Source of the DNA: Hortaea werneckii
Lineage: Eukaryota > Ascomycota > Dothideomycetes > Mycosphaerellales > Teratosphaeriaceae
DNA length: 54,038 nt
Assembly (NCBI GenBank): GCA_037044905.1
Contig: JBAOKB010000031.1
Location: forward strand, 1-54,038
Direction of reading: 5' to 3'
Part shown: piece after piece, positions 22,218 through 33,210 of the stretch
Numbering within the stretch: the stretch's first letter is position 1
Layout: the number at the start of each line of letters is the position of its first letter
Position numbers and translations under genes: made by a program
Notes under the pieces: generated by a model
Seen by the model: the letters and a program-made list of their open reading frames with translations, nothing else
What the model was told of the DNA's origin: nothing
The model's database searches: none

Positions 22218-23900
22218 ATGGCGGGCCCTGCAGAATCTGACCCGAACACTCGACGAAGGACGTCCATGATCTCTAATCCGGACGAAAACACACCTCTCTT
22301 ACTTGTCCCAGAAACCACAGGCCTAGAATCTGGTAACGACCAGAAGCCCAATGGAAGCAGCATAAAATCGTCCGCAGCGCCTGATGGCCATGCAAATGGC
22401 ACTGGAGCGGAAGCCCAAGAAGGAGAAGAAGGAGAGGAGAAACCGATGCCATACCGTCAGATTCTCCTTCTCTGCTACACGGCGATGACGGAACCCATCG
22501 CCTACTTTGCCATCTTCCCATTCATGCCTGAGATGATCTTCCGGACCGGCGTCCCACAATCCAGCGTGGGCTTCTGGACCGGTATTATCGAATCGCTGTT
22601 TAGTCTAGTCCAAATGGTCCTAATGATTTTCTACGGCCGGGCCGCAGACAGATTTGGTAGGAAACCGGTACTCATCTTCAGTCTGGCGGGGATGTCGGTG
22701 TTCACGGCACTGTTCGGCATGAGCCAGACCCTGTGGCAAATGATCCTGTGTAGGTGTTTGGCGGGGTGTTTTGCCGGTAGTGTCGTGACGGTGCGGACGA
22801 TGATCAGTGAGAATTGCACGAAGCGGAGTCAGGCGAAGGCGTTCAGTTGGTATATGTTCATGAGGAATTTGGGCATTTTCATCGGACCCTTGATAGGTGC
22901 GTTGAGGACAGAAATATTCAAGAGAGCTGGACATCGCAAAATTCAATGCTTTTGCAGGCGGCGGACTTGCCAATCCGACAGAGCAGTTTCCCAATGTCTT
23001 CGTACCTGGGTCGTTTTTTGGGCAATATCGCTATGCCCTTTCCACGTATGCGACAGGCGCTGTCTGCCTGTCTGCTACCCTGACCTCACTTTTTGGGCTT
23101 AGAGAGACACTCGATAAGACTGCTGACTCTGGAGCAAAAGCCAAGTCCCAATTGTCGACGACTGAAGTCCTCAAGTCGCCAGGAGTACCCATGGTTTTAG
23201 GCATCTTCGGCTACGTCATGCTGCTGGGTCTGGGCTATACTGCTGTGAACCCTGTCTTTTTATACACGGATGTTGAGTTGGGCGGATGGGGGTTCAGCGA
23301 CCAGCAGATCGCCGGAGTCCTTGCTATTGCCGGTGCGAGCCAAAGTCTTTGGATGCTTCTTGCCTTCCCTTTTCTCCAGAAGAGGTTGGGCACTGGCAAT
23401 CTCCTCAGAGTGTGCGCCGTCGCATGGGGTTTGATGTTCGCTGGGTACCCGATCCTGAACGAGGTTTTACGACATGGCTCGGAGACTGCATTCTGGGCGA
23501 TCTGGCCACCCTTCCTTGTGATGGGGAGCGGTGTCGCTATGGCCTACGGTGAGTGATTTCAGTAATACCATTCCCAGGCGGCTCGCTGATGCATTTGATA
23601 GCATGCGTCCAGCTTTGCCTCAACGACATATCGCCTTCATCGACCGTACTCGCGACGGTTAATGCGTTGGGTCTCACGGTGAGCTCGGCTGTGCGCGCCT
23701 TTGCTCCCGTAGCATTTACAAGCATCTACGCCGCTGGCGTCAAAGGACAAATCCTCGACGGTCATCTGATTTGGGCACTACTTATCGTGCTTACGCTAGG
23801 CCTCAACATCTTGTGCTTCTTCTTGCCGAGAGCAGCAGAAGGCCGCTACAAGGCGCCTGTTCCAGAAGGAGAGGGGGATGGGACTGGGCGAGCAACGTAG
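22218..23900 (+). CDS. MFS transporter (DHA1-like)
   Basis: Predicted 522 aa from exons 22218-22896, 22958-23548 and 23602-23900; the 61-bp and 53-bp introns keep phase. A hydrophilic N-terminal tail of about 70 residues includes a TPLL dileucine-type motif. Twelve hydrophobic segments follow, with the MFS motif between helices 2 and 3 (GRAADRFGRKPVL) and a helix 4-5 motif (GCFAGSVVTVRTMISE). It resembles the fungal ZIFL/DHA1 group of drug or metal-chelate exporters, and the tail motif suggests vacuolar or endosomal sorting; both are inference. The substrate is unknown. Confidence 0.85.
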
Positions 23901-24547
23901 GCTGGGCACATGAAGAGGGCAAATCTATGGCGAATGTTTCTATCATCTAGGCATGCCTCGGAATTTGCAGGTTGGCTCGCTCTCGTTCACATGCATTGGT
24001 CTTGGGGTGGTGCTTTTGGGTGTCTTGGGTAACATGGCATTTGCCGGTTCAGAAGGAGCAGCTACGTCAAAGGCTGGAATTCTTCGCGAACCCAGACGGA
24101 CGCGTGTGCAGCGGCGACTCGGCCAAAGTATGTCTCATGGCTCGAGTGAGTCGAATCCATATTGCCAAAGACGAGCGCCAAGATATGTCTCAGGAATTCC
24201 CCTCGAAGCATACGTAGGTACATTGGGATCAAGACTACTACTGGCAGGCTGCAGCATGGCGAGCATGGCTGATTTTCCACACGCATGTCGACGCCTGTCA
24301 AGCATGTGAAAATGCCGAGATGGGGTAAGCGGAGTGACGATCTGGGGTACCGAGGCACACCGACCCACCGCACTCCAACGATGGGCGCAAACTTTCTTGG
24401 GTCCAGGAGATGATGAACGGCGGTCGTATGATTGAAATACCATAGATAATGTAGGCAGCAACCAAAGGTGAGCCAGTCCGTTCGGAGAATTTAAATTTCC
24501 TCGTCCTTCCGTCTCTCTTGATCATCACCTCAATTACATCAACCATC
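23901..24547. other. Intergenic, includes promoter-like sequence of the P450 fragment
   Basis: 647 bp without a supported gene. From 24490 to 24547 a TTTAAATTT stretch followed by a C/T-rich leader precedes the P450 start, so the original P450 promoter appears to be retained. Confidence 0.45.
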
Positions 24548-24754
24548 ATGAAGACTCGCGACGTCCTTGTAGCTGCGGCAGTGTTCTCGGCCCTTGAGGC
24601 TGTTGCACTCAATGCCTTTGCGCCTCACCTCCGGCCTGCAGGCGGCGTTGGTCGCTTGTTGGAGCGCTTCTTCATTGCCAACATCATACTGGTCTTTCTT
24701 TATAGCATCTTGATCCGGCCATACTTTGTATCGCCTCTTCGCCATATTCCTGGA
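24548..24754 (+). pseudogene. Cytochrome P450, 5' fragment only
   Basis: From the ATG at 24548 a frame encodes the membrane-anchor end of a fungal cytochrome P450. It has a hydrophobic segment (FFIANIILVFLYSILIRPYF) followed by the proline-rich hinge SPLRHIPG. Immediately after this hinge, near 24754, the sequence becomes the antisense strand of the sterol reductase gene. The plus frame then runs only to a stop at 24787. No haem-binding Cys region, ExxR or oxygen-binding helix exists anywhere in the window, so this is about 15% of a gene. The call rests on the anchor-plus-hinge pattern, not on catalytic motifs. Confidence 0.7.
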
Positions 24755-26112
24755 TATGGCGGGCAGTACCCCACCAGCCGGAGGTGAGGAGGCGGGAGCC
24801 GGAGGCAGTTTCGATGTATTTCAGGTGGGCAACGGAAGGGTCGTTCGGGTTCGTGCGGAAAGCGTTCTTCTGGCTGTTGGACTGGCGGAAAATGTAGTAG
24901 CCTAAACCCTGGAGACCGAGGACGATTGTAACGTAGAGCGGACCAAGGATGACAGGGTGGACCGAGAGGTATCGGGCTTGGAGGCTGTATATGAAAGGCA
25001 CCCAGACAAGGTCACCAAAGGCGAGCATCAAGCCGAAACCGTCATTGGTGAGGTCGATAGTGGTGAGGATGGCAGGCTCGTTGTAGAGGGCATCCATGAC
25101 ATAGAGGGCCTGGAAGACGGTGACGATGAGGATGGAGTCGGTGACGTAGCCGTAAGATTTGTACTGATGGGCCATGAAGGCCAGGTCGAGAATGATCCAG
25201 CCGAGCAGGCCGGGACGGAGTTCCATGAACGCCTTAATGTCGACTTCGGTGTTGAGCAGCGGGATTGTGACGCGCGGGTTCAATTCGCGTCCGATGAACC
25301 AGTCGTACAGCATGTTACCTGAGTGACCACCGGCGGCCAGCTCACGAAGCTCCTTGTTGCCCGGCTTAACTTCGAAGGAACGGACGTAGACGTATGTGGC
25401 GAGCGCAAAGGAGATGAGGAGGTTTGCAGTCATCAGCTGGAGGTAGTTGCGGTTGATGAAGGTCCAGACCTGGAAGTCCGGGCCAAGCGCCCAGGTACCG
25501 GCGGCGCAGATTCCAAGGATGACCAGGGCGGAAGAGAATGCTGTATCCATGCTGTCAGAGAGTGTCTCCTCCACAGTCTACACGGCGATGGGGCAATCCA
25601 CTTACAATTCATGCGGTACATCAGCTTGCCACCCGATCTCAGCTCCGTGCCCTCGACCTCCTTGGCCGGCAAAAGCACGTAGAGCAGCAGACTTAGGCCA
25701 TACCATGCCAATGCGCCGAGCATGGCCTCCAGACTCAGCAAGCCGGCGAAACCGGGCCAGCCGACCTCGACCTTGAGCACATCCAACGCATGTTGCCAGC
25801 CCGCCTGGCGTGAGAGGATCGGGGGTGTGAAGAGCTTGGTGGGCGAGAGGAGGGATGGAGCAGGGCAGCCGGAGACGTCGTTGCAGAGGAAGGCGAAGGC
25901 GTAGCAGGCGACGGGGAGGCCGAAGGAGATGAAGAGGGCGCCGATGCTGCATTGGGAAATGAAGTTAGTCGGAGCCGGTCATATGTATGGAGATGATACA
26001 ATGAGCTGTGAAGTGGGGATTGAGCTTACGGGCCTCCGAATTCATAGCCATGCGGCTTCTCGGTTTGCGCTGATGTTGATGTTGATGTTGAGGAGGCCTT
26101 TTTGGGAGCCAT
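24684..26112 (-). pseudogene. erg24: Delta-14 sterol reductase (ERG24-like), 3'-truncated
   Basis: Exons are 26112-26030, 25946-25606 and 25540-24684, with introns of 83 and 65 bp in phase. The frame encodes 426 aa. It begins YEFGGPIGALFISFGLP and continues with the multi-span ERG24/lamin-B-receptor fold, including DWFIGRELNPR, LLGWIILDLAFMAHQY, DGFGLMLAFGDLVWVPF and GSRLLTSGWWGTARHI. A full enzyme continues about 80-90 residues through the NADPH/sterol-binding C-terminus. Here homology stops at about 24753, and the last 23 codons are antisense of the P450 fragment. The truncated product probably lacks activity. The intact front end and clean splice sites argue for a recent break. Ergosterol synthesis would then need another copy elsewhere. 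Confidence 0.85.
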
Positions 26113-26470
26113 GATGGGTGATCACGTGGGTACTGCGATCGCAATGGCCGTCTCTATCCCAGAAGCGCAATGGGATGCGGAAGAAGGGAAGGGAAAGAGA
26201 AGGGAGTCTCGTAATTATTATTAGTTGATTCTTCCTTTCGCATCGTACGACGGGGAACATTTCCCTGAAGGTGGACGACGCGCCAACGCCTGGGAATGAC
26301 GCGCTTGGAAAGCTTAATTCTCAATTACGTAATCATCCCATTGCTTCCGAGCCTGCTCTGCTCACATCCGATGGCACTCTCGAACATGCAGGCACAAACC
26401 AACAACTCCCCCTTTTGGTATTATTACTATTACATACTCGTGTGTGTCTCTATGTAAAGTCCCTACACAT
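26113..26470. other. Intergenic, upstream of the erg24-like gene
   Basis: 358 bp between the erg24-like start and the anoctamin stop (both minus). It should hold the erg24 promoter and the anoctamin terminator. No gene was seen. Confidence 0.45.
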
Positions 26471-29022
26471 TCACTTCGACTTGTCCACATCATTACTCGG
26501 CAAATGATTGATCCGGTGCTGATGCAGCTCCTTCAGCGCCACAATCAGCCTCGCTCCCGCCTCGACCGTGCTCATCTGATCTTCCTTCTTGCTCTCCCAA
26601 AATCGCTGCGCCGTCTCCGTCTGGTAATCGTCTTCTTCGCGCGACCCTTCTTTCATGGGTTGAACATCCGGTCCGTCCTTGAGATTCTTCGCTTTGGTCT
26701 CTGTGGTCGCACGAGATTGCTTCTCTGCTTCTATCCCTTTCTCCCTCGGAGACGCATCCTCAGACCGCTGACCCGTAGCATGGATGCGTGCGAGCTCTTC
26801 CTGGGACGTGCTCGCTGCTTCTTCCGAAAATGTCTCAAGATACGTCTTTCGCATGAGAAACCGCTTGGATTCGGCTTCCCTGACCACCTGAGATCCTATA
26901 ATGGACAGACTGTAGCTGACAAGCAGTTTGAAGCCCAGGAAAGCTTGCTCAGAGATGAAGACAATGAGCAACAGGTACGACAGCCGGATCTGGGACATAG
27001 GTTGCTCTCCGTGATAAAGGTAGGCCAATGCTGCCGTCGATAGACTTCCAAGCCACGTGAGAAGCTCCAGCGCTGCGATGGAATGTCCAATGGAATCGGC
27101 TCGGATGGGCGCTGGTCGCTGGGATCCTTCGCAGAGCTTAAACAGATCGCCTCGGAGCTCGATCCAGTTGTTCACGAGGAATCCAAGGGGCATGAGAGGC
27201 CATGCGACGCCAAACAGAACCAGATATCCAAATTGGACGCACATTTCCATGATGTCCTCGTGCACGTCGTAAACATCTGCTTCCGCTTCCCAGCGGATCC
27301 TAGAAAGCATTGCAGCTTCATGTGGCGAGTCTTTCAGGAACGTTCTTTCAGTCTGGTCGCTGTCTCCCCTCATATGCATCGATCGTGAGACTTGGCTGTC
27401 GCGTTTGTACTCTCGCCACTTTGCGCTGGCTCTTCCGCGGAGATACGGCACTACGACCTCCTCCCCAAAACTCATCACCTGGCCAGTCATTGACAATGAG
27501 ATGACTTCTTGCTGCAGACGTTCAGGATCGATCTGAAGGTTTTGCAACACCTTAATGGCCGCTGTCCAGCTCGATGGTGTGAAGTAAAGTAGTAGTCGGT
27601 TCCCGTATGGCACGTAAATGTAAGCCGTGATGAAGATGGGTAGAAAGGAAACGACAAAGTTCAGGACAAAGGTCTTCCGTGTCTGAGCGAGGTCGTAGTC
27701 GTCGTTCGTGCGATAATTCTCGTACTCTGACATACGTGATGCGATAGATGTCAGCCATGAGAGTATGAATGGCAAGCAGCACGACAATACGATAGTTGGG
27801 AGATATGACAAAGCCTTGGAAACCAATGAATTAGCACACCCTCTCACCGCAACAGCTCTGCTCTCAACATACCCAATGATGATCCTCTGTGCTGCCATCG
27901 TAGACATCAGAAATGAAGGCTTCAAGGAAAAACGTGGCAGCTAACGCAGCCCCCAAAGCCAGACCTGCTAGTATGGCAAACGGAAAGAACAGTGCTTGCC
28001 GCGCGAGACGCTTGTAGATGGGAAAGACTCTCCTGACTTGGCCAGTAATTGGATCCACGTCTTGCCGTTCCCATGTGTACTGCGGACGATTGACCTTAAG
28101 AGCCGCGACTCCTCGGACATTCCAACGGACACTGAGATCGATTTCCTGTCGCTTCCAGTACTCCGTGAAGAAGATGCCCCAGGCCAGAAGGAAGATGGCG
28201 AAGGTGAAAGAAAAAGGTTCACCGAATATCCAACACATGACACCTGCTGCAGCAGGCACAATAAGGAACAGCGAGTAGCATTGGATGAATGCGTAATAGA
28301 AAGCAACCTTGCAAACACTGTCAGTACGCAATACCATGCGATTGGTAGAGAAGGACCGACCTTTTCTCCAAAAAGATCGTTGATCCGGTCTAGGTCGTCC
28401 ATATTAATAACCATCTTTCTGGCGAGACGGCCCAGCAGTTTTCGGGTAGCACCGGCTTCATGAGGAGGAAAGGAGCTTCTGATTCTCGTCCACTGGCCAA
28501 AGTTGGCGGTGACGCCTGCGCCACCTTGCTCATGAGTCCAGGTAACGAGGTGATACACCGTTCGAAGCGCCTCCGCTGAAGATTTGGCTTTGACCACCGT
28601 CGACTTGTCTCCGATGGGGCGTGTGTGGACAATACTAAACAGCCAATCCTTTACTCTGCAGCATATTAGACATATTCAAGCTGCGGATGTGGTCTTTCGT
28701 TCTTGAACGCACCTTGAACGATAAACTTCATTCCCCAGCAAATTTCGTGGTACCCGTAGGAGGACCAGGACGGACAGTCCGTAGCCATGACGCACTTGGC
28801 ATTGTAAACCCACCGTCTCTAGATCTTTGATAAGAGTGGTGAACTCCTCGATCGCCTCGGATGACTCTGGCAAAGGCCATCAGCACATTTACTATCTCAA
28901 TGGACCTTGAAAGGCAAACCAATCTCGTTGAAGTCGTAGACAAGTACCCAGTCTACTTCAAACTCGGGCTCTTCGGTCTCTATAGGCAGACTGCTGAGGT
29001 CACCTAAAGACAAGCCAGACAT
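26471..29022 (-). CDS. Anoctamin / TMEM16 family protein (lipid scramblase or Ist2-like)
   Basis: Predicted 776 aa from five exons: 29022-28920, 28866-28713, 28655-28361, 28307-27873 and 27814-26471, with introns of 53-58 bp. The cytosolic N-terminus carries VDWVLVYDFNEIESSEAIEEF, which lines up with fungal TMEM16 structures, then GGAGVT and RINDLFGEKVAFYYAFIQ. The ten-helix part follows, with EYWKRQEIDLSVRWNVRG and FGYLVLFGVAWPL. The calcium-site residues of fungal scramblases are recognisable: Glu in GEEVVVPY, Asp/Glu in EDIMEMCVQFGY, Glu/Asp in NNWIELRGD. A charged C-terminal tail follows. The likely role is calcium-activated phospholipid scrambling or ER-plasma membrane tethering. Confidence 0.92.
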
Positions 29023-30359
29023 TACAGGATAGACGAATCTCAATGTCCCACAGAACCCAGAAGGCTCAAGGACCAATCTAGAGTGCCGTGTAATAAATGT
29101 TCCAGTAGTGGTGGAGCGCAATGGGAAAAAGTTCTTGGCGTTACGCGTCTTTCATAGTGAGCTTGCCGGTATCCGCCTTTGCCTTGGATGAGACTCTCGT
29201 GGATAGTACTGATACGGAGCATTCAAAATGGATGGAACATCGAGCACATGCTGCAACATACTCTTGCGATGCTTCCTTGGATCCTGATGGTTTTATCCGA
29301 CTCCGAATGCTATGACGCACGATGGAAGTGTCTGTCCGGAGAGCGAAGTGTCCCGCACACGAGTCATGAGATCTGTCTGCCGCGAGGAGATGTTGCTGTG
29401 CGCGAGTCTACATTATCGCTGCGGAGAAGTCTGCGGCCGACTCCACTATCGGGGAATGAGATGATGGTTCTATGTATTGAACGCTTGATTGCTATCGCTT
29501 CGCAGCAAGACGCAAGGCGAAGTCGGCTGATGGGTCTCATTGCGACCGAACTGCGGGAATATTTCCGCACCTCAAATGCTCTGAGCTGCAATGGTGTACC
29601 AACGGCGTCCGCGATGAATTAAGAAATATGCAGTGGCAATTCGAAGAGAGACATTTACATGTTTGAAGATTCCGACGGTGTGGAAGGCATTGCATTTCCT
29701 CCATTCAAGTGGAGACTGCTTGCGTGGGATCAATTCAGAGGTACGGCAGAGAAGACCAATTCATTTGAGGGGATGAGATACTCGCTCAGCAAATTGACAG
29801 ATGCTTCATGATTGTGAGCAGATAGTAGAGAGTCAGATTCATATCATTCTCTCACACACAGGACTCCGCTGGACGTGACTACAGCATCTCAAGTGAGAAG
29901 GCAATGTGCATTCTCGCAAGGTAATTTGCAATTGCTTGCTCTCGAAGAAGCAGACTCGAAGCTTGCCAGTCCTATAGTTCAGGGTTTTTGCTGAGGCTGA
30001 ATACATTGCTTGCGACTGCTTACCACTCAGACCGTCTTTTCGTCAATGTCCTGTCGTTCCAGGTGGCACCTCCACCGGCTTCCGTCTGCAAATAACGAAG
30101 TCGCTGGTGAGCTCGTACCTGCAGTACGGAGGTAGAATGTTCGTGACCAATCATTGGAGGCTGAGGAGCACCGAATGTTGTGCCCGACTTTTCCCGCATT
30201 CTCTCTTGCCCAAATGGACTGCGATGGGCATCGGCGAGCGTGGCAGTGTAGTGAACGGCCTTCCCAACGCGATTTCCCAATTCATACTTGACGATGGATG
30301 TCACTTTCAGCCGGCGCATGATTGGCTGTGGAAATATTCGCACTGGTCATGCCTAGAAA
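29023..30359. other. 1.3-kb intergenic region, no gene seen
   Basis: Both strands were read. The open frames (up to 147 codons) have no recognisable motifs, and I found no way to join them by plausible introns into a family. The region holds the anoctamin promoter and the 3' flank of the alpha/beta hydrolase. Confidence 0.45.
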
Positions 30360-31571
30360 CTAGGTCCTTAAGGCTTCAGTCTTCCGCACCCTTTCGGCGA
30401 TGATTCGTTTGAATTCACTTCTGATCTCAAAGGGTGCGACATGTCCAATACCTTCATGAAAGCTCTTGGTCACTCCCGCCTCCTCGCCACCCAGTTCTTT
30501 GAGTAGCATTTGGGCATGTACGAAATCGATCATGTGATCACCAGTTCCGTGCAACACCATGATCCGTTCACGACCAACGAGGTCTCCAAGCTGGCTAAGT
30601 TGGGTGGCGTCTTTGTGGTGGAACCCAGCAGCATAGAGTTGACACAAGAATCCTTGGCGTGTGAACATACCGGGACTCAGGCGCTTCGAGAGCTCGCCAG
30701 CTGCGAAGCGGTCGCCGTTCGTTGGGAAAGGCTCTTTGACATACTCCGTGTCGTCTGGTCTTTTGAGCCACTCGGCAGAGTAGCAGTCCGCCTTCACCTT
30801 GGCTATTTGAGCATCGATCGATTTGGGTACCATAAGATTGATCCTGTTGCGGAGGTTTTCGAGATATGGGAGGGTACGAACGATGCGAGGAGCAGTTGAG
30901 ATGAGATTCAAGCTGCAGATTCGATCGGGTATCAGGAGTCCCTAGAGACGATTTAGCGACCCAAATAGGCATAGCACTTTATGAGCAGCCTTACAAGCTC
31001 TTGTGCTATCATGCCACCCATGCTAATACCAACCACATGTACACTCCGCTGGTCTTTCCAGCCCACATGGTCTAGCAATTCGACGATGTCTTTAGCCATC
31101 TCACTGGTAGTATAGCGTAAGAGAGGTTTGTCACTATTGCCCATTCCGCGATTATCAAAGACCAGACAGGAGTACTTGTCGCTGTCTGTGTGGCCAAAGT
31201 CTTTAGTCTGTCGCTGCCATGCTTTCATGTAGCCGCCAAGACCCATTATCCACTGATGTAGGACGGGTTAGCCACGTCTGTTGCTCCGAGCATGTGGTTC
31301 GGAATCGAAAGCGTACCACAATCTTACTCGGTCCTTTGCCGTGCAGCTCGTAAGCCAATTTGAAAGGACCGCCTCGCCCAGCTGCGACATCGATGAGTTC
31401 ACGTCTCTCATAAGGCAGATCCCAGTTGACATGTTGGAACTCCGGGTGATTTTGCACTTCTTCCGCAGACAGCTGTTTTCCAATCTGTTCTCGAACTCGA
31501 TGATGGTGTTCTTGATTAAGGTCAGGCAGATTGCTGTAAAGTTGCGAGCCAAGATTACGTATTGTGTCCAT
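30360..31571 (-). CDS. Alpha/beta hydrolase (small lipase/esterase-like)
   Basis: Predicted 364 aa from exons 31571-31317, 31252-30995 and 30941-30360 (introns 64 and 53 bp, clean GT-AG). Fold landmarks in order are LAYELHGKGPSKIVWIMGLGGYMKAW (oxyanion-hole region), the DNRGMGNSDKP turn, the nucleophile elbow GISMGG with the catalytic Ser, the acid strand MVLHGTGDHMIDF with Asp, and the catalytic His in GIGHVAPFE. No signal peptide or retention motif is obvious. The substrate is not predictable; homologues in fungi are mostly uncharacterised. The second splice restores AQELGLLIPDRICSLNLIST, typical of the family. Confidence 0.88.
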
Positions 31572-33210
31572 TGCGCCAAGAAGAGAATATCTTCCTGAAT
31601 ATTTTCTATTGATGTACCAGTTGACTCGGCTTCCAAGGTTCGTACGATACCTGACTGTCCGATGATGTGACTGCCGCGGCGGACGGGAGAGGGAAATTTG
31701 AGGTCACGTGCAGGTGATGAGACATGCCAACACTTCTGTTCGAGGGCAGAAGTTGTGGGTAGGAGAACCAATTCCACCAAGTCCCGTCGTCCCGTCTTCT
31801 CCACGGAGCTTCGACACTCAGGTTGCTGAAGTCTTCCTGGAAACGCGCCTCGCCATTACTGTGCCACCATTGCTTCCACCCGGCTAAAGCTTCCTCCCAG
31901 ACTACCTCTCATACCGGTTGTCACTGTGATCAAAGTAAATACTGTGGACGTGTTGTCCTCCCGCGCTCCTGATGGGGAGTCTGAGCCCAGGCCCCGACAC
32001 ACCGATGACAACCCATTGGGAGGCCAAGATGAGGTGAGGAGGTGAGGTCTGCGGTAACTTCCGCTGTCATCCTTTCCGAGGCCTTTCTCTCGCACCTCCT
32101 CCCACCCCAGCCGCCCATCTCCAACTTCTTCCCAATGGATGACGCAAACGTGTACTGACTCCAAAGTCTGCACATGCCAACCACCGAGGCAACCTCATTT
32201 CCAAGTCACCTGCTTACGACAGCTCTTGCGCTCACCCATCCATCGCCGCGAGCTCTGTCAAGCGATAGCCCTCCTCGACATGCATCAAGATGGAGTATCT
32301 GCATCTGCATTGACTCAAGGGCGGGCAAGTGATGAGCCTACTGACCGACAACGAAGAACAGCACGATGCAGCATCAGTTCTTCCTCCACATCGAAGCTTC
32401 TGCACCTGGCGGCTGCTTGCTGCTCGCCGAATTGCCACTCCTCCCAAAGAACGGCTCAGAATAGTGGTGGGAGCGCCGCCTACGCCGCCCCCGGAACTGT
32501 GCCCCTGGAATGAATAAACCCCTCACTGCCGACCACCGAGGTGTAAGTTCGGACGTGCTGTCTTCTCTGGTGCTTTGCATTTATCCCGCACGTGAATTCA
32601 ACACGATCTCGAGGAAATGCCTCCCCAGACTTCAGGCGGCGGACTTGGATCTGCAGTGTGATGGCCCAGTTGCGGAGAAGCCATGCCGCTCGATGCAGGA
32701 ACTACGCGCTAGTAAAGTGTAATCAAGGCAAGTTCAAGTCTGTTCCCGTACGTCTGCAGGGGTACTAGGCATTGTAGCATACGCTTTCCCCATGTCCATC
32801 AACTACCACACTTCAAAGGATGCGTGCGTCTATCGTTCGTGGCCACGACCTGGACCGAGGCTAGTCGACCTAGCGGGACGCCTCAGTGTAAAGCACACCA
32901 ACCTAAACCATTGATCACCGTTCAAGACGGCAGCATGTTGGGGGAGAATGGCCCAATGACAAGGTCGCATTCAGAGCGTTCCCGTGTCCACCTACTCATT
33001 GTCTCGCCAGTAGCTCTGGAACGGATTGATGCAGTCCAAACATAAATCCAGTATGGCCGTCAAACTTGAGCACTTTCTCAAGTTTGCTCCGCCCGCTCGT
33101 TACCGGTCGTTCTCAAGACCCTCCTCTTCATAAGCCGGTCGACTATTAACCGGTAGTCTCCATTATTGGCACCTCTCGGTATAGCGAACCATTCAATTCA
33201 GTCATTTTCA
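31572..33210. other. 1.6-kb intergenic region, no gene seen
   Basis: It lies upstream of both the minus-strand hydrolase and the plus-strand secreted repeat protein. Open frames are short, rich in Ser/Pro/Cys/Arg and mutually overlapping, as chance frames are. No repeat or RNA gene was recognised. The large spacing before a cell-surface protein gene fits a long regulatory region, but no site can be named. Confidence 0.45.

Noticed and set aside
29179..29622. 147-codon plus-strand frame in the gap upstream of the anoctamin
   Set aside because: Composition is rich in Trp/Met/His/Arg without any motif, and the first part overlaps the anoctamin upstream region. Most likely chance.
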